64,000 bases of DNA from Eustoma russellianum (Eukaryota; Streptophyta; Magnoliopsida; Gentianales; Gentianaceae): positions 27,219,108 through 27,283,107 of the forward strand of contig AP025049.1 in assembly GCA_036186865.1 (NCBI GenBank). Direction: 5' to 3'. The notes beneath the pieces were generated by a model. It was not told where the DNA came from and searched no databases. It saw nothing but the letters and a program-made list of their open reading frames with translations. Every line of letters starts with the position of its first letter. The stretch's first letter is position 1. This document shows, in pieces, positions 10,745 through 20,964 of the stretch. The position numbers and the translations under genes were made by a program.

Positions 10745-11886
10745 TGATGCGATTCAAGGTGTGCAAAAGGCAAGACGAAGTTTGTCTTAGTCTTAGGTTG
10801 CATTCCATGCATCACTGTTCATGCATATAGGCGTCTTCCAGTAAAATAAGCAAATGTATGTCTTGCTTTCGTGTGATTCTTGCTTTCATGTGTTCATGCG
10901 ATCCAAGGTGTGCAAAATACAAGACAAAGTTTGTCTTAGTCTTAGGTTGCATTCCATGCATCACGTTTTGTGCATATAGACGTCTTTCAATAAAATAAGC
11001 AAATGTATGTCTTTGGTTTGTGTGATCCTTGCTTTCATGTGTTATCATGTAGGAAAGATAATCCATGCAAAAATTCAGGCCAAACAGAGGTCTAGAAGCC
11101 GGTTTTAAGGGGATGTTCCCCTAAAAGAGAAAAAAGAATGTTACTATTTTGGAGGTCAAAGATAATGTTTTCGAAGATAAGACAAGAGAATGCTCAAGAG
11201 AATGTTCAAGAGAATGTTTGTCTCAAGAAAATATTTTCCTAAACTTTGCAACAAGATGAGGACAAGCATATCTACATTACAAGCCTTAAAGGGGCGGCCA
11301 CAACAAGGATAAAGATGAAGTAAATTTGAATTCAAATTCAAGGCCGTTTAAGATTAACTTTCGCTAACTTTTGAAGACATGTCCCAAGCTTATGACAACT
11401 TCAAAATTCAATCACAAGGCTATCAAGGACATAGAAAATCGGTTGGAGAAGGAAAAACTAAGATGACCAAATTTGAAGACAAGATAATTAGTTTTCGAAG
11501 TTTGACTTTAGTTCAAATTGTAACTTATTATTTTTCAAACTTTTGATAGTCTTTTAAGGATAGAGTTTAAGGCTTTTAGGACTCTTGTTAGCTAGGAAAT
11601 TTCCGCATAAGGAGGCCATCTTATGGCCGAATTCAGCAGCCTTCTTTCAATGAAAATGTAAACTTTGTTTTCTCTCCAAAATTGTGAGACTTTGTTTTCT
11701 TGATTTTGCATTAAAAATCAAGGTTAATAACTCTCAAAGTGAGCAATTTGAGGGTGTATGCCAAGGCTAAGAGTGCAGTCTAGGAGGGCCTATTGAAGGT
11801 TTGCCAACCAACGTACACTTGAAGTTTTCGGTGATTGCTCAAGCCAGCACTTTCTACATAGCGGAAGAGAGAATATCACTTCTTTG
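10745..11886 (+). repeat. E3: third tandem E-type LTR, 3' end missing
   Basis: Starts TGATGCGATTC and follows the E2 order: internal duplication, 'gccaaacagagg', 'gccggttttaaggggatg', GAATGTT-type repeats, 'aaggggcggcc', then the shared 3' blocks. Similarity stops near 11886, a few dozen bases before the expected LTR end. No long frame is present. Confidence 0.72.
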
Positions 11887-13368
11887 GTCCAAGAACAACT
11901 TCTCGGAGATCTCGCTGCTTTTGTAGAACTTCGTCCAAATCAGTTCTTTCCTCAATTTCAGTCAAATATTCACCTTAACACGTCAAAAACAATCCAAAAA
12001 CGATCCAGAATCAGTTTCAGATCGGTAATCGTATGCACCAAAACAGTTTCAAATAGCCGAATTATGCATTGAACTTCTTCCAACCATAACTCCAAGCAAA
12101 GGTCACACAAACTTGAACAAAATAGCTACGATTCAAAGATATATTGAGACCAAAAGTGATGTATAAGGCTGAACCAAAGAATAACTAAGGGTCGACAATC
12201 TTTAGTTAACTTAGGCTTTATGCACACAAATTAACAATTTGTACTCAATGTAAGTTATAATCAGAATGTTCAAGTGTTTTTGTGATGTATTTGGGCTTGT
12301 TTGAAGGCTGGAAAATCACTCTCAAAAGGGTAATAAGTATGGCACCAAGCAAAGCAAGAAAATCCTATTAATTGAACAAATTGAGTCAAAGTAGATGTAC
12401 TTCTTGTCCTTTTTTTTCTCCACTTTTCTTTCAACTTTTTTTTACTCTCTTTTTTTACTGTGTATAGGACACGCCGCCTCAGATCTTTCTTTTTTTTTCT
12501 TTTTTATGTGTAAGGGCAGTTTTGTAACTTACTAGGCTGCCTTGAACTTGTTTTTTTGCAGCCCACTCATCACATTCCCTTTGCTTGCTTTTGTCTTCAA
12601 ACGGTGTAAAATGCCTTGGGGTATGATAATTTTTGCTTCTTGGGCAGGTTTGAGGGTGTGTAGTTTCAATTTAAGACTTTTGGTGCAAGTATGTAGTTTC
12701 AAGGCTGTTTCGACTTCTGAATGGTTGGGGCTTATGAGAACTTATTTGGCCAGTATATTTGGATTATATGTGTAGTTTTGGGCGTTTTGGATGTGTGAGG
12801 AAAGTTGCTTGAAGGCCGTGGGGGTTATGGGGTTCAGATTAGGTCTCTTTTGTGAGAATATGTTTGTATGGTGTGATGTTGGAAATTTCACACAAGAACA
12901 ACTAATTTGATAGCAAACACTCAGTCACAATTGGAACAATATATGCATAAAGACCACAAGTAACTACTAGCTTCGATGGCAACAAGATTATTTGTAGACT
13001 AGGTGGCTTTATGTGGCTATGAGTTGTATTTTGTGAGGCTGAAATATACTATAATGCAAAGTCACAAAATGTTCAAGTTTGTCAGGCAAGTATAAGAATG
13101 ATGGCAATTTTGATGGAAAAATCAATTTGGGAATACATTGAGCAAGTTAAGAAATGATGGAATCCGTAAGGTGGGTTGGATGCAAAAGATGAATTCTTTT
13201 GTGTCAACTTATTTCCCACGGTTTTTGATGTGGACCAAAGGCTGGGTTTTTTTAAATGAATGAAAGGAAACGTTTGGATGGTGAATGAAGGGTAGTGAGA
13301 AATCAGATTGGTGGTGACTGCAAGAAAGACACAAAAATGAAATGATAAAGGATGAAAAGAGTAACCTT
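11887..13368 (-). other. L: leader and possible gag N-terminal remnant of a minus-strand element
   Basis: Read on the minus strand this is the leader downstream of the L primer site. The inter-family leader box is clear at 12127-12215 and matches the D leader very well, including 'ttctttggttcagcc'. The far part (about 11887-12000) has a short open stretch of charged residues that could be the start of gag, but the frame is broken. Poly-T runs lie at about 12412-12505. No intact gene is present. Confidence 0.55.
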
Positions 13369-13380
13369 GCTCTGATACCA
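13369..13380 (-). other. L primer binding site
   Basis: On the minus strand this reads TGGTATCAGAGC, followed (in minus-strand order, upstream) by a short AATT spacer and an LTR end starting TGATGCAAGC on the plus strand. It fixes the orientation of L. Confidence 0.88.
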
Positions 13381-13383
13381 AAT

Positions 13384-13637
13384 TGATGCAAGCACAAGTA
13401 GGATCTCACTCTTTTATCCAAGCTTCTCCTCCGACAATGGGTTAGGCACAAAGGGGCCAAGCTAAAGATTGGTTCAAATGAGCAAGGACCAAGACTTCAA
13501 GATGGTCGTTAATCAGGCAAACCGTCTGGCCCTCCTGGACGGCACCTTAGAGCAATGGCAACACCTTCAAAATGCTCAACTTTGAAGGATATTAATCTAC
13601 GGTTTTAATGCAAAACCAAGAAAACAAAGTCTCACAA
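13384..13637 (-). repeat. L 5' LTR, U5-side fragment
   Basis: About 254 bp at the 3' side of an LTR of the D/N/E group, reversed: 'gggttaggcacaaag', 'gatggtcgttaatcaggc', 'ggccctcctggacggcacc' and 'aaaccaagaaaacaaagtc' match the LTR at 38947-39225. It is cut by LTR fragment M at 13638. Confidence 0.75.
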
Positions 13638-14055
13638 CGATGAGGATCATAGATCCCATCAGGAGGTCATAGGTCCTACAACAAGAAGGAGGGCTAGAAA
13701 ACTTGGACATCAATTTGGAACCTTCTTGTATAGGCATGTGCAAGATGAACCTAAGGCTCATTGGGTTCACCTTATTGAACCCACACATGATCGTTAGATC
13801 CACAAGTGTGTGCGAGTGTGTTCTTTATTTTTGATTTTTGTTTTGTTTTCTTGTGATCCTTGTTTCTCTGTGTTTGCCTTGTAGGAAGTAGTACATGCAA
13901 AGTTTCATGCCAAACAGAGGTCCACAAGATGGTTTTTAAATGCGTGTGCCCTAGAAGGAGACAAAAGGAATGTTTGTCATGAGAAGAATGTTTGTCTCAA
14001 CAAGGATAACTTCAAATACATTCCAAGATAGATCACCAAAGAAGTAAAAACTGTG
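13638..14055 (+). repeat. M: 5' part of an N-type LTR with CR tail frame
   Basis: The start CGATGAGGATC corresponds to TGATGAGGATC, with the terminal TG mutated. The frame 13639-13797 encodes the CR-type tail (GPTTRRRARK, then FLYRHVQDEP and WVHLIEP) and stops normally. The rest follows the N LTR ('gccaaacagagg', GAATGTTTGT repeats) until about 14055, where the minus-strand N leader takes over. The 3' part of the LTR is missing. Confidence 0.7.
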
Positions 14056-14353
14056 AGGTAACCAAGTTAGATCACAAACAAGTAGAATCAAACTATAACT
14101 TCAACAAAATGTGAATTTCTACTTTAAGTTGACAATTGAATAAACAACAATCTTTGACTATCTAAGATTCAAAGAAGGATAGAAGTCAAGTGATGTTTTA
14201 GGCTAAATGAAGAAAGCTAAGGGTTTGTTCAAGACAATCCTTTAACTTACTTTAAACTTTATGCAAATTCAATTGTAAATAAAGTGAAAAGATAGTAGAT
14301 ACACACAAGTGTACAACAAGGGTTTGTTCCAGAACCTTTCAACAACAATTAAC
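14056..14353 (-). other. N leader, part left of D
   Basis: Read on the minus strand this is the leader of element N and contains the shared leader box (about 14165-14260). It resembles the F leader (20696-20959). It stops at the D target duplication ACTTT (14354-14358) and continues at 38650, so D is inserted in it. Confidence 0.7.
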
Positions 14354-14626
14354 ACTTTTTATGAGAATCAAGGGTCCGATGAGGATCAAGGGCCCCATCA
14401 AGAGGTCAAAGGTCCTATAACAAGAAGGAGGGCAAGGGAACTTTGTCATCAAGTTGCCACCTTCTTGTACAAGCATGTTCAAGATGAGCCTAAGACTCCT
14501 TGGGTTCATTTCATTGAACCTTCAACTTGAGCATGTATCACATGCACGTCTACATTCTTGTTTTTGAATTTTATTTTGTGTCGTGTGATCTTAGTTTTAT
14601 GTATTTGCTTTGTAGGTAAATTAGGT

Positions 14627-14754
14627 ACAAGAGAATGTTTGAAGAGAATGTTCAAGAGAATGTTTCAAGAGAATGTTTGAAGAGAATGTTTCAAAAGAAT
14701 GTTTGAAGAGAATGTTGAAGAAAATGTTTCAAGAGAATATTCGAAGAGAATGTT
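14627..14754 (+). repeat. GAATGTTT short tandem repeats in the D LTR
   Basis: About ten imperfect copies of a 13-15-base unit around AGAGAATGTTTGAAG / TTTCAAG. The same array is at about 37403-37531 in the 3' LTR. Shorter versions occur in the E LTRs (about 1000-1080, 11175-11230), M and N, so the array is an old feature of this LTR group. It lies in U3, about 800 bp upstream of the TATA box. Confidence 0.8.
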
Positions 14755-15518
14755 TGTCTATGCTAAGACAAATTCAAAAGTGTCCAAGATAGAGTCTTTT
14801 GATCAAGTTGAAATCAAAATCATCTCCATTATCCACAAGAAGGGGGCGGCCATATCTAAAGCAAATGGATAATGATCAATTGAGTTTAAATTCAAAGCTA
14901 GGCTTGAATTTAAAATTCAATCTTAATTTGAATTTAATCTTAATCAATTGGAGACTTAAAGTTCAAAAGGATTTCAGCCTAATCTACATCCACTCCAAAG
15001 AAGTCACACGCCAACATGAAGTCATTTTGAAGGATAAGGATCACACGCCAATTTTTGAAGCAAAGATGAGATGGCAATTCAAATTTGAATCCAAGTTTAA
15101 AATTCAAGTTCAAGTTAAACTCAATTTCCAACCAGCATTTGAATTCAACATCTCAACCAATTGAAGACATCTCACACGCCTAGATAAGCATCCACACGCC
15201 ACTTGAAGATCAAAAGGATGGGATTATAATTCAAAGATTGAATTCAAGTTTGAAGTCAAAATTGAATCCAATCTCCAACTAGCCTTTGAATGCAAAGTCA
15301 ACCACATCTTCAACGCCAACTTCAGCATCTCCAACGCCAATTTCATCACCAAACATGACTAGATTCATTGAAGATAACATCTTTCAAGCATTTCAAGTTT
15401 TAGCTAGAATTATCTTAGTTTAAATTTTCAAGCAAAGTTCAAATTTAAACATTTGTTAGATAGCTTTATTTGAATTATCTCTAGCCATTTTCAAGCTAAA
15501 GGGGGCGTCTACTAGGCC

Positions 15519-15527
15519 TATAAATAG
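15519..15527 (+). promoter_or_regulatory. TATA box of D 5' LTR
   Basis: TATAAATAG follows a GGGGGCGTCTACTAGGCC block. The same box is at 38296-38304 in the 3' LTR and, reversed, at 39290-39298 in the N/I LTR. It is the likely core promoter for genomic RNA; the start site would lie about 30 bp downstream. Confidence 0.75.
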
Positions 15528-15870
15528 ACCCCTTTGGCTGGTTGTAAACACACCTTTCGATGAATAACAATTCTTGATATTTTCTTCACTTTGAGTGATA
15601 CTTTGTTTTCTTGGTTTTGCATTAAAAACCTAAGTTAAGATCCTTCAAAGTTGAGCGATTTGAAGGTATTGCCATTGCTAAAAGGTGCCGTCCAGGAGGG
15701 CCATTTTGGTTTGTCTGATCAACGACCATCTTATAGTATTGGTCTTGCTCGTTGTCCACACGTTTGATCACTAAGGAAGCAAGGGGAAGTTTACTTCTTT
15801 GTGCCTAACCCTTTGTGAAGGACGTTTGGAAGGTGGAATTGTTGGAGCCCACGAGTTGCACGCATCAAAT

Positions 15871-15882
15871 TGGTATCAGAGA
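15871..15882 (+). other. D primer binding site
   Basis: TGGTATCAGAGA is three bases after the LTR end. Eleven of twelve bases fit the initiator tRNA-Met site; the last base differs from the other elements here (A instead of C). Confidence 0.85.
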
Positions 15883-17539
15883 CCAGGTTTCTCTATTCCA
15901 CCATCTATCATGTCCCTTTTCGTTTGAGTCTAGTCATTTCAATTTCAGTTGAGTCCTTCTTCTACTCCCCCACTCTGCACGCCTTGCATTTCATACAAAA
16001 AAAAACAAAAAACAAAAACGCCCACATTAGCTTTGAGTCCTTGCACGTTGCTGCATTTTGCGTTTCATCATTCAAGTGTCATTTCCTTTATTTCCTCTCA
16101 TATCACAATCTGATTTTTTTTTAGTCATTCAAACTTGAACACATTAGGGTTCGTTGCATTTTTAGGTTACATTCAGCCTTCTTCAAAATATTTCAACCAT
16201 CATCCTATAAAGCTACCTCGGTTTCAAATCATCTTGTTGCTACCGAAGCTTTTAGTTGGTGATGATTGTATGCATCTTATGATTCGCATTGTGATTGATT
16301 TCATGCTTTAAGACAAGTAGTCATACGTGTGTTTGCCTTCCCGAACCATTTTCAAAACCCTAATTCCCCCACCCCACCCCACGGCCCAACCAACCCCACC
16401 CCAACCCAACCTTAAAACGCACCAACCTGGTCCAACACAACTCTATTTACACCCCAAACTAATTTACCCAAAAACAATCAGATTCTAAAGATCCCAATTC
16501 ATTCAAATAAACCCTAACCCTAGAATTTGAATTTTGCTCAAATTCAGTCCTAGACCAACCAATATCCAAATTGGCCACACCAATCGTCAATTGCCAACCC
16601 AAATAGTCAATTTACAACATCCATTCCATTCCTACAACTACATTCCGCAAAACCCCAAAACGTTCAAAACCACCCTAAATCAAAAACCCTAACCCTAACC
16701 CCTATTCGGCCTTACCCAATTTTCATCACCTTCCAAGGTCCATTTTGTTGCAAGTCCAAGATACAAAATTGCATTTTAAATAGATTGCACTATTCTGTCC
16801 AAAAACGCAAGTGCTAAGCGCAAACAAGTGAAATTCCAATTCTGCCCTTAGTCAAAAAAAAAAGAGGAGAATCTGAATCTTGCTCAATTGAAATAGCAAG
16901 GAAGAAAAAGAAAAACAAAAGGAACAAGAGCAAAGAAAACGGGCAAAACGTTTGTGCATTGCGTGGAAAATTTTTTGGTACGACTTGCAAACCTTGGATA
17001 CCATAATACCCACATTGCCGTCCCTGTACCCAATTCTCCAACTCTTGATCTTCTTGAACCAATCACACATTTGGTTGCTCGATTGTTGCATGACTTGAAC
17101 CATTTTGTGGATAGTAAGTGCATAGAATCAAAATTAACTAAAGATTGCCCACGGCAACCCTTAGTTCATCTTTGGTTCAGCCTTATACATCAACTTTGGT
17201 TGCTTATTTTCTTTGATTCTTAGTAGAAAGTTCAAGTTTGATTTCATTTCAATTGATTCTACTTTGATACTAATTGGTGCAACTTGAAAGCAAAAAGGAA
17301 GAAACAAGCGGAGAACATTGTGGTTTGAAAAAGCCTTGGCAATACACTTCCTTATTGATCGCTTTGAGACTTCTTAACTTCAGGTTATCCAAGAACCAAA
17401 GTGGTAAGAGAGTGCAAGAAAAAAACCGAAAGCCGAGTGTTCATAGTTTATTTTTACTAATCCCTTAACGTTTGTTTGTCTTTGTGTTAGTTTGCTTCTT
17501 TCTCTTTTTCCTTTGTTTCCGTTCAATTCCTTAGGTACA
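15883..17539 (+). other. D 5' untranslated leader
   Basis: No long frame. It has a C-rich stretch (about 16365-16440), two short CCCTAA doublets (about 16500 and 16685) and the shared leader box at 17134-17222. A pyrimidine-rich stretch ends in CCTTAG|GTACAATGG, so an AG|GT junction lies just before the gag ATG as in A and G, and a leader intron is possible (inference). Confidence 0.75.
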
Positions 17540-17677
17540 ATGGCCAGCAGCAATTCCGCATCTAGCAAGTCTAAAGGAGCCGAAACTGTTGACAATACTC
17601 AACAACAAATGCTGGAAATGCTTAAGAAACTCATGCACGACAATGAGATAATTAAGCATCGCTTGGAAGACGTGGAG
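17540..17677 (+). CDS. gag: D gag, N-terminal part (split by F)
   Basis: The ATG at 17540 opens 46 codons (MASSNSASSKSKGAET...) with a predicted short helical segment, QQQMLEMLKKLMHDNEII. The frame is broken at 17677 by F and resumes in the same frame at 32558; TGGAG at 17673-17677 is duplicated at 32553-32557. Inference: it is the N-terminal matrix-like end of Gag. Confidence 0.85.
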
Positions 17678-19139
17678 TGATGAGCCAAATGGGGGCTGGA
17701 AACGTTGCCTAGGATGTTGTCTTCTACTCCAAACTGATTTGAACACAAGCTATGTCAAAGAACACCTCAAAGACACCCTTTGATCTTTAACCATTGTTCT
17801 TGGCTCAATCTATGCCAACACCTCTTCCTCCTTGGCACTCCAACACATCTAAAACCTCAAAGAGACCCTAAGATGCTGTAATCCAAATAAAGAAGCAAAT
17901 ACTATCAAGTTCTAGGCTGGAACTTGAGAGAAAACCGTTTGGTGGTTTTAAACCTCAACTTGAAATGTTGAAAACTCCTTGAAGGAAATTCTGGTTCAAA
18001 TGTATATTGATAATGGTTGTGAATTGTTTTTTTGAGTTGTTGAGTTTACAATCTGATTCTAACTCTACTTATAACAAACTAAAATGCTAAGAAGTACAAG
18101 TTTTAATGTACAAAGTACTACACTAAAAATGACATGCTTGCTTTGAACAACTTTTAGCAATTTGGTTCCAAGATTTTCTGGTTGCTTCAGCCGTGTATTC
18201 CTTGCTAGATTCAACCTTCTTTCTTTGATCAATTTGATTGGATAACATGTAGAGCAGCTTGCTTTGAGAAAGGCCTTTGATTGGTTGCAACTTGGTGTTG
18301 AATTTTCAAACAAGCTTTCCTTATACACGTTTCTTTCCTTGCTTGAATTCAGCCAAATTCTGATTGGTTTAAACATTGAGCAGCTTGCTTGGATCTCACC
18401 CTTGATTGGTTGTAAGTTGTAGCTTGAATTTTCAAAGAATTTTCCCTTAGACAAACGTTTCCTTCCTTGCAAGTTTCAGCCAAGGTTTTGATTGGTTATT
18501 CTAGTGTGCAGCTTGCTTTGAATTTGCATTTGATTGGTAGAAACTTTGGTGTTGAATTTTCAAAGATATTATGCATAGACCAGCCATTTTCTTCATAAGG
18601 ATTTGATTGGATCCAAGTTTGTGCAGCTTGCTTATTTGTCTTCAACTTGATTGTGATTGGTTTGAAGATTTGCAAGACTCCTTCCTATTGGCTAATGATG
18701 TGAGCAGCTTGTTTCTTCTTTGTTTCAACCATTTTAACGTGAGGAGGAAATCAGATTTTGACATGGGTGCTTGTCACCTCCTTGCTTGTAAGCTACTTGC
18801 TTATCACCTCCTTGCTTGGACAAAAATTCAGGTTCTAATTGTATCTTCAAGCTTTGTTTGAACAATGATATCATCCGATCAGGTGGGACATGGATCGATA
18901 GGTGTTCATGCTTCTTCAATGTAAAGCTCTCTTTGACCTATCTTCAAAGACACCAAGCAACAAAAACAATATGCACAACATATATGACATGTCCTAAGGG
19001 TTAGTTAAGACTATAAGACATAAGAACTAGCACTAATGTGTGCGGAGTGAACAGTGAAATGTCATGTCTTACAGAACTAACATATGACAATAAGTGATAC
19101 ATGAAAATATGTTGTGTTGACCCCATCGTGGGCTCATCA
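17678..19139 (-). repeat. F 3' LTR
   Basis: On the minus strand it starts TGATGAGCCCACGATGGGG and ends CCATTTGGCTCATCA. Nearly identical to 31091-32552. The first ~200 bp differ from the J/H LTRs and carry no CR-type frame; the rest is J/H-like, with the CCAAT-box array and a TTATAAGTAG box (18065-18074 on the plus strand). Confidence 0.93.
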
Positions 19140-19174
19140 TTCCCTCCCTCTTGAAAATGATTCGTCCTCGAATC
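19140..19174 (-). other. F polypurine tract and inverted repeat
   Basis: On the minus strand GAGGGAGGGAA abuts the LTR. Upstream, 19159-19174 reads GATTCG-AGGA-CGAATC, the same inverted repeat as in D and H, although the F reading frame has already stopped at 19293. The repeat is therefore kept here outside the annotated F frame. Confidence 0.85.
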
Positions 19175-19292
19175 TCAACATGGATAGAATAAAGGAATAT
19201 GTGTTTAGGATGTACACGTATGCTCAACTACACCATAACGAAATAGGAACATGATAATACAAATGGTGAAGGTGAAATACCTTGGTGCATCC

Positions 19293-20588
19293 TTATCTTT
19301 GAAGAAAGAATAAGGTGTGTACACGCTTTCTAAAATGTTTAGGATGTATTAACAAAATGATAACAAAAATTTTAGAAGACATACATCCTAACAGATAAAA
19401 CAACATCCAACAAACATATTGCAACATGTTAACACTAAATGTACAAATCTTACAAACATGTGCAATATTTAGACAAGATGTATCAATTGAGATGACAACA
19501 GGCAGACATTCAACAAGATGAGATGAAATAGATATTTCAGAAATAGAGTCTTCATCTATACTAAATATGTCATTCAATTCATTAACTAGTTCATCCAAGG
19601 ATTTATGTTCATTTGTAGCTGAATCTATTTCAATAATGGCATCATGATCAAGCTCTACATCAAGTAGACAATCTAGTTCAGCTAACATCAAATCATAAGA
19701 ATCTAGTTTATCAATGTCATTCTCAACAGAATTACTTACATCAATGTCATCAATGAAATGTACAGGATGTAATTCAGATTGTAACCTAGAAACAAGCATC
19801 TCAGCAGAATGCAGATCATGCACAGGGATTTCATTTATATGCATGTCATAATTTAAATCATTTTCAGACAAAGTGTTATCACAATTAACATCATCTATAA
19901 GCAAATGACTAACATTTTGAAAATCACCAACAGATTCAAGTGAAGGGTCTTCTTCAGACACTACACAAGGTTGAACATGCAATTCAGATAAAGGAGTTCC
20001 AGTTTCAGGCATGTTGGGGCTAATTTCATACAAACCATCATTCATAGAAAGGTCAGATTGCAAGTCTTTGTTCTTTTCAGATTCTATCAATACTTGCACC
20101 ATGTCTCTAAGTTGAAGCAATGCATTTTCAATATTATCCATAGGCTGACTCAAATTGCTTAACTTAACTGGATTTGGTTTGTCATTTTCAGAATCACAAG
20201 AGTTCAGTTCATACCCATAATTTTGATTAACTTGGCATGGGATTAGGTTTGATTGAACAATCTTTGCCTTTTTATACATGTCATTAAGTGATGAGAATTT
20301 TTCAGACAACATGCAGTCAGCGATCTCTTTATCTAATCCAGCAAAGAACCTAATCATACTTAATTCCTCATGTTCTTCAACATAAGCATAGTACAAATCA
20401 TCAAGCATTTCATTGTAATATGCACTAACATCTTTATTGCACTGAGGAAGAGTTTGATATCTAGGAGTTTTACATTCCCAATATCCAACCCATAAACCAT
20501 TCATACGACCAAAGGAGTTCATACGTTTTTCCAGTTCATCATAGTCTCTCCTATGGCATTCAACTCCCCAAATGGTTTTCAGAATCAT
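19293..20588 (-). CDS. F protein: gag-like fragment plus acidic region
   Basis: 431 codons from a true ATG at 20588. Residues ~1-130 resemble the start of the G protein (KTIWG, LWVGYW, PRYQTLPQ, YYNEML, MIRFFAGLDKEI). The segment from ~TLPQ to DKEI aligns with the second half of the autonomous gag domain (CLTQ...VDEYFKEL...ARFLGGLNKEI). The first half of that domain, the zinc knuckle and all enzymes are absent. Residues ~150-370 are rich in Asp, Glu, Ser and Leu. The C-terminal ~60 residues are hydrophobic/Cys-rich and include IHPKHFRKR, also seen in G. Function unknown; a capsid-related accessory or decoy role is inference. Confidence 0.75.
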   Translation of the reverse strand: MILKTIWGVECHRRDYDELEKRMNSFGRMNGLWVGYWECKTPRYQTLPQCNKDVSAYYNEMLDDLYYAYVEEHEELSMIRFFAGLDKEIADCMLSEKFSSLNDMYKKAKIVQSNLIPCQVNQNYGYELNSCDSENDKPNPVKLSNLSQPMDNIENALLQLRDMVQVLIESEKNKDLQSDLSMNDGLYEISPNMPETGTPLSELHVQPCVVSEEDPSLESVGDFQNVSHLLIDDVNCDNTLSENDLNYDMHINEIPVHDLHSAEMLVSRLQSELHPVHFIDDIDVSNSVENDIDKLDSYDLMLAELDCLLDVELDHDAIIEIDSATNEHKSLDELVNELNDIFSIDEDSISEISISSHLVECLPVVISIDTSCLNIAHVCKICTFSVNMLQYVCWMLFYLLGCMSSKIFVIILLIHPKHFRKRVHTLFFLQR

Positions 20589-20959
20589 GTTTAATCAAAA
20601 CAATCTCAAAAGCCAATTAAAATATTGATAAGATGCAAATGCTCTACTTTATGTTGACAATTCCTTAAAACAACAACTTGGACTATTTCTCCTAAGGATT
20701 CAAGTAAATCACAGAAGTCAAATTGTTGTTCGGGCTGAAAGAAATCTACGGGGTTGTTTTAAGACAATCCCTCAATTTACTTTACAGCATATGCAATTAT
20801 CAATTGTAGTAAAGTGAAAGTAAAGACACACAAACAAAGTGCTAGCAAGGGTTTGCTTTAGAAACTTTCAATATTTCAAAACTACAACACTTTGGGGTTT
20901 GGTTTGGGCACTTTCTTTCTTTTGAGCTTTGCACGGGATTTTCCCTTTATGCAACGTTT
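20589..20959 (-). other. F leader, gag-proximal part
   Basis: Lies between the F frame and the G insertion. The inter-family leader box is at about 20696-20785. It ends at the G target duplication ATCTT (20960-20964) and continues at 29491. Confidence 0.75.
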
Positions 20960-20964
20960 ATCTT

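Larger units (their letters stand above)
14359..15867 (+). repeat. D 5' LTR
   Basis: It begins TTATGAGAATC where the 3' LTR has TGATGAGGATC, so the first base pair motif TG has decayed to TT; the ACTTT duplication confirms the boundary. It ends GCACGCATCA. It encodes the CR-type tail in a frame that ends at 14530. It has GAATGTTT repeats, several CACACGCC motifs (15005, 15042, 15173, 15193) and a TATA box. Confidence 0.94.

Noticed and set aside
11887..13383. Possible host gene between E3 and L LTR
   Set aside because: The stretch carries a PBS and the shared leader box on the minus strand; it is retroelement leader, and no coding frame is convincing.
16683..16706. CCCTAA repeats suggesting telomeric DNA
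   Set aside because: Only two or three units, not the plant heptamer in series, within a C-rich leader.
17274..17468. Small plus-strand frame of 64 codons in the D leader
   Set aside because: Non-coding leader; no ATG-supported start with context and no homologue in other leaders.
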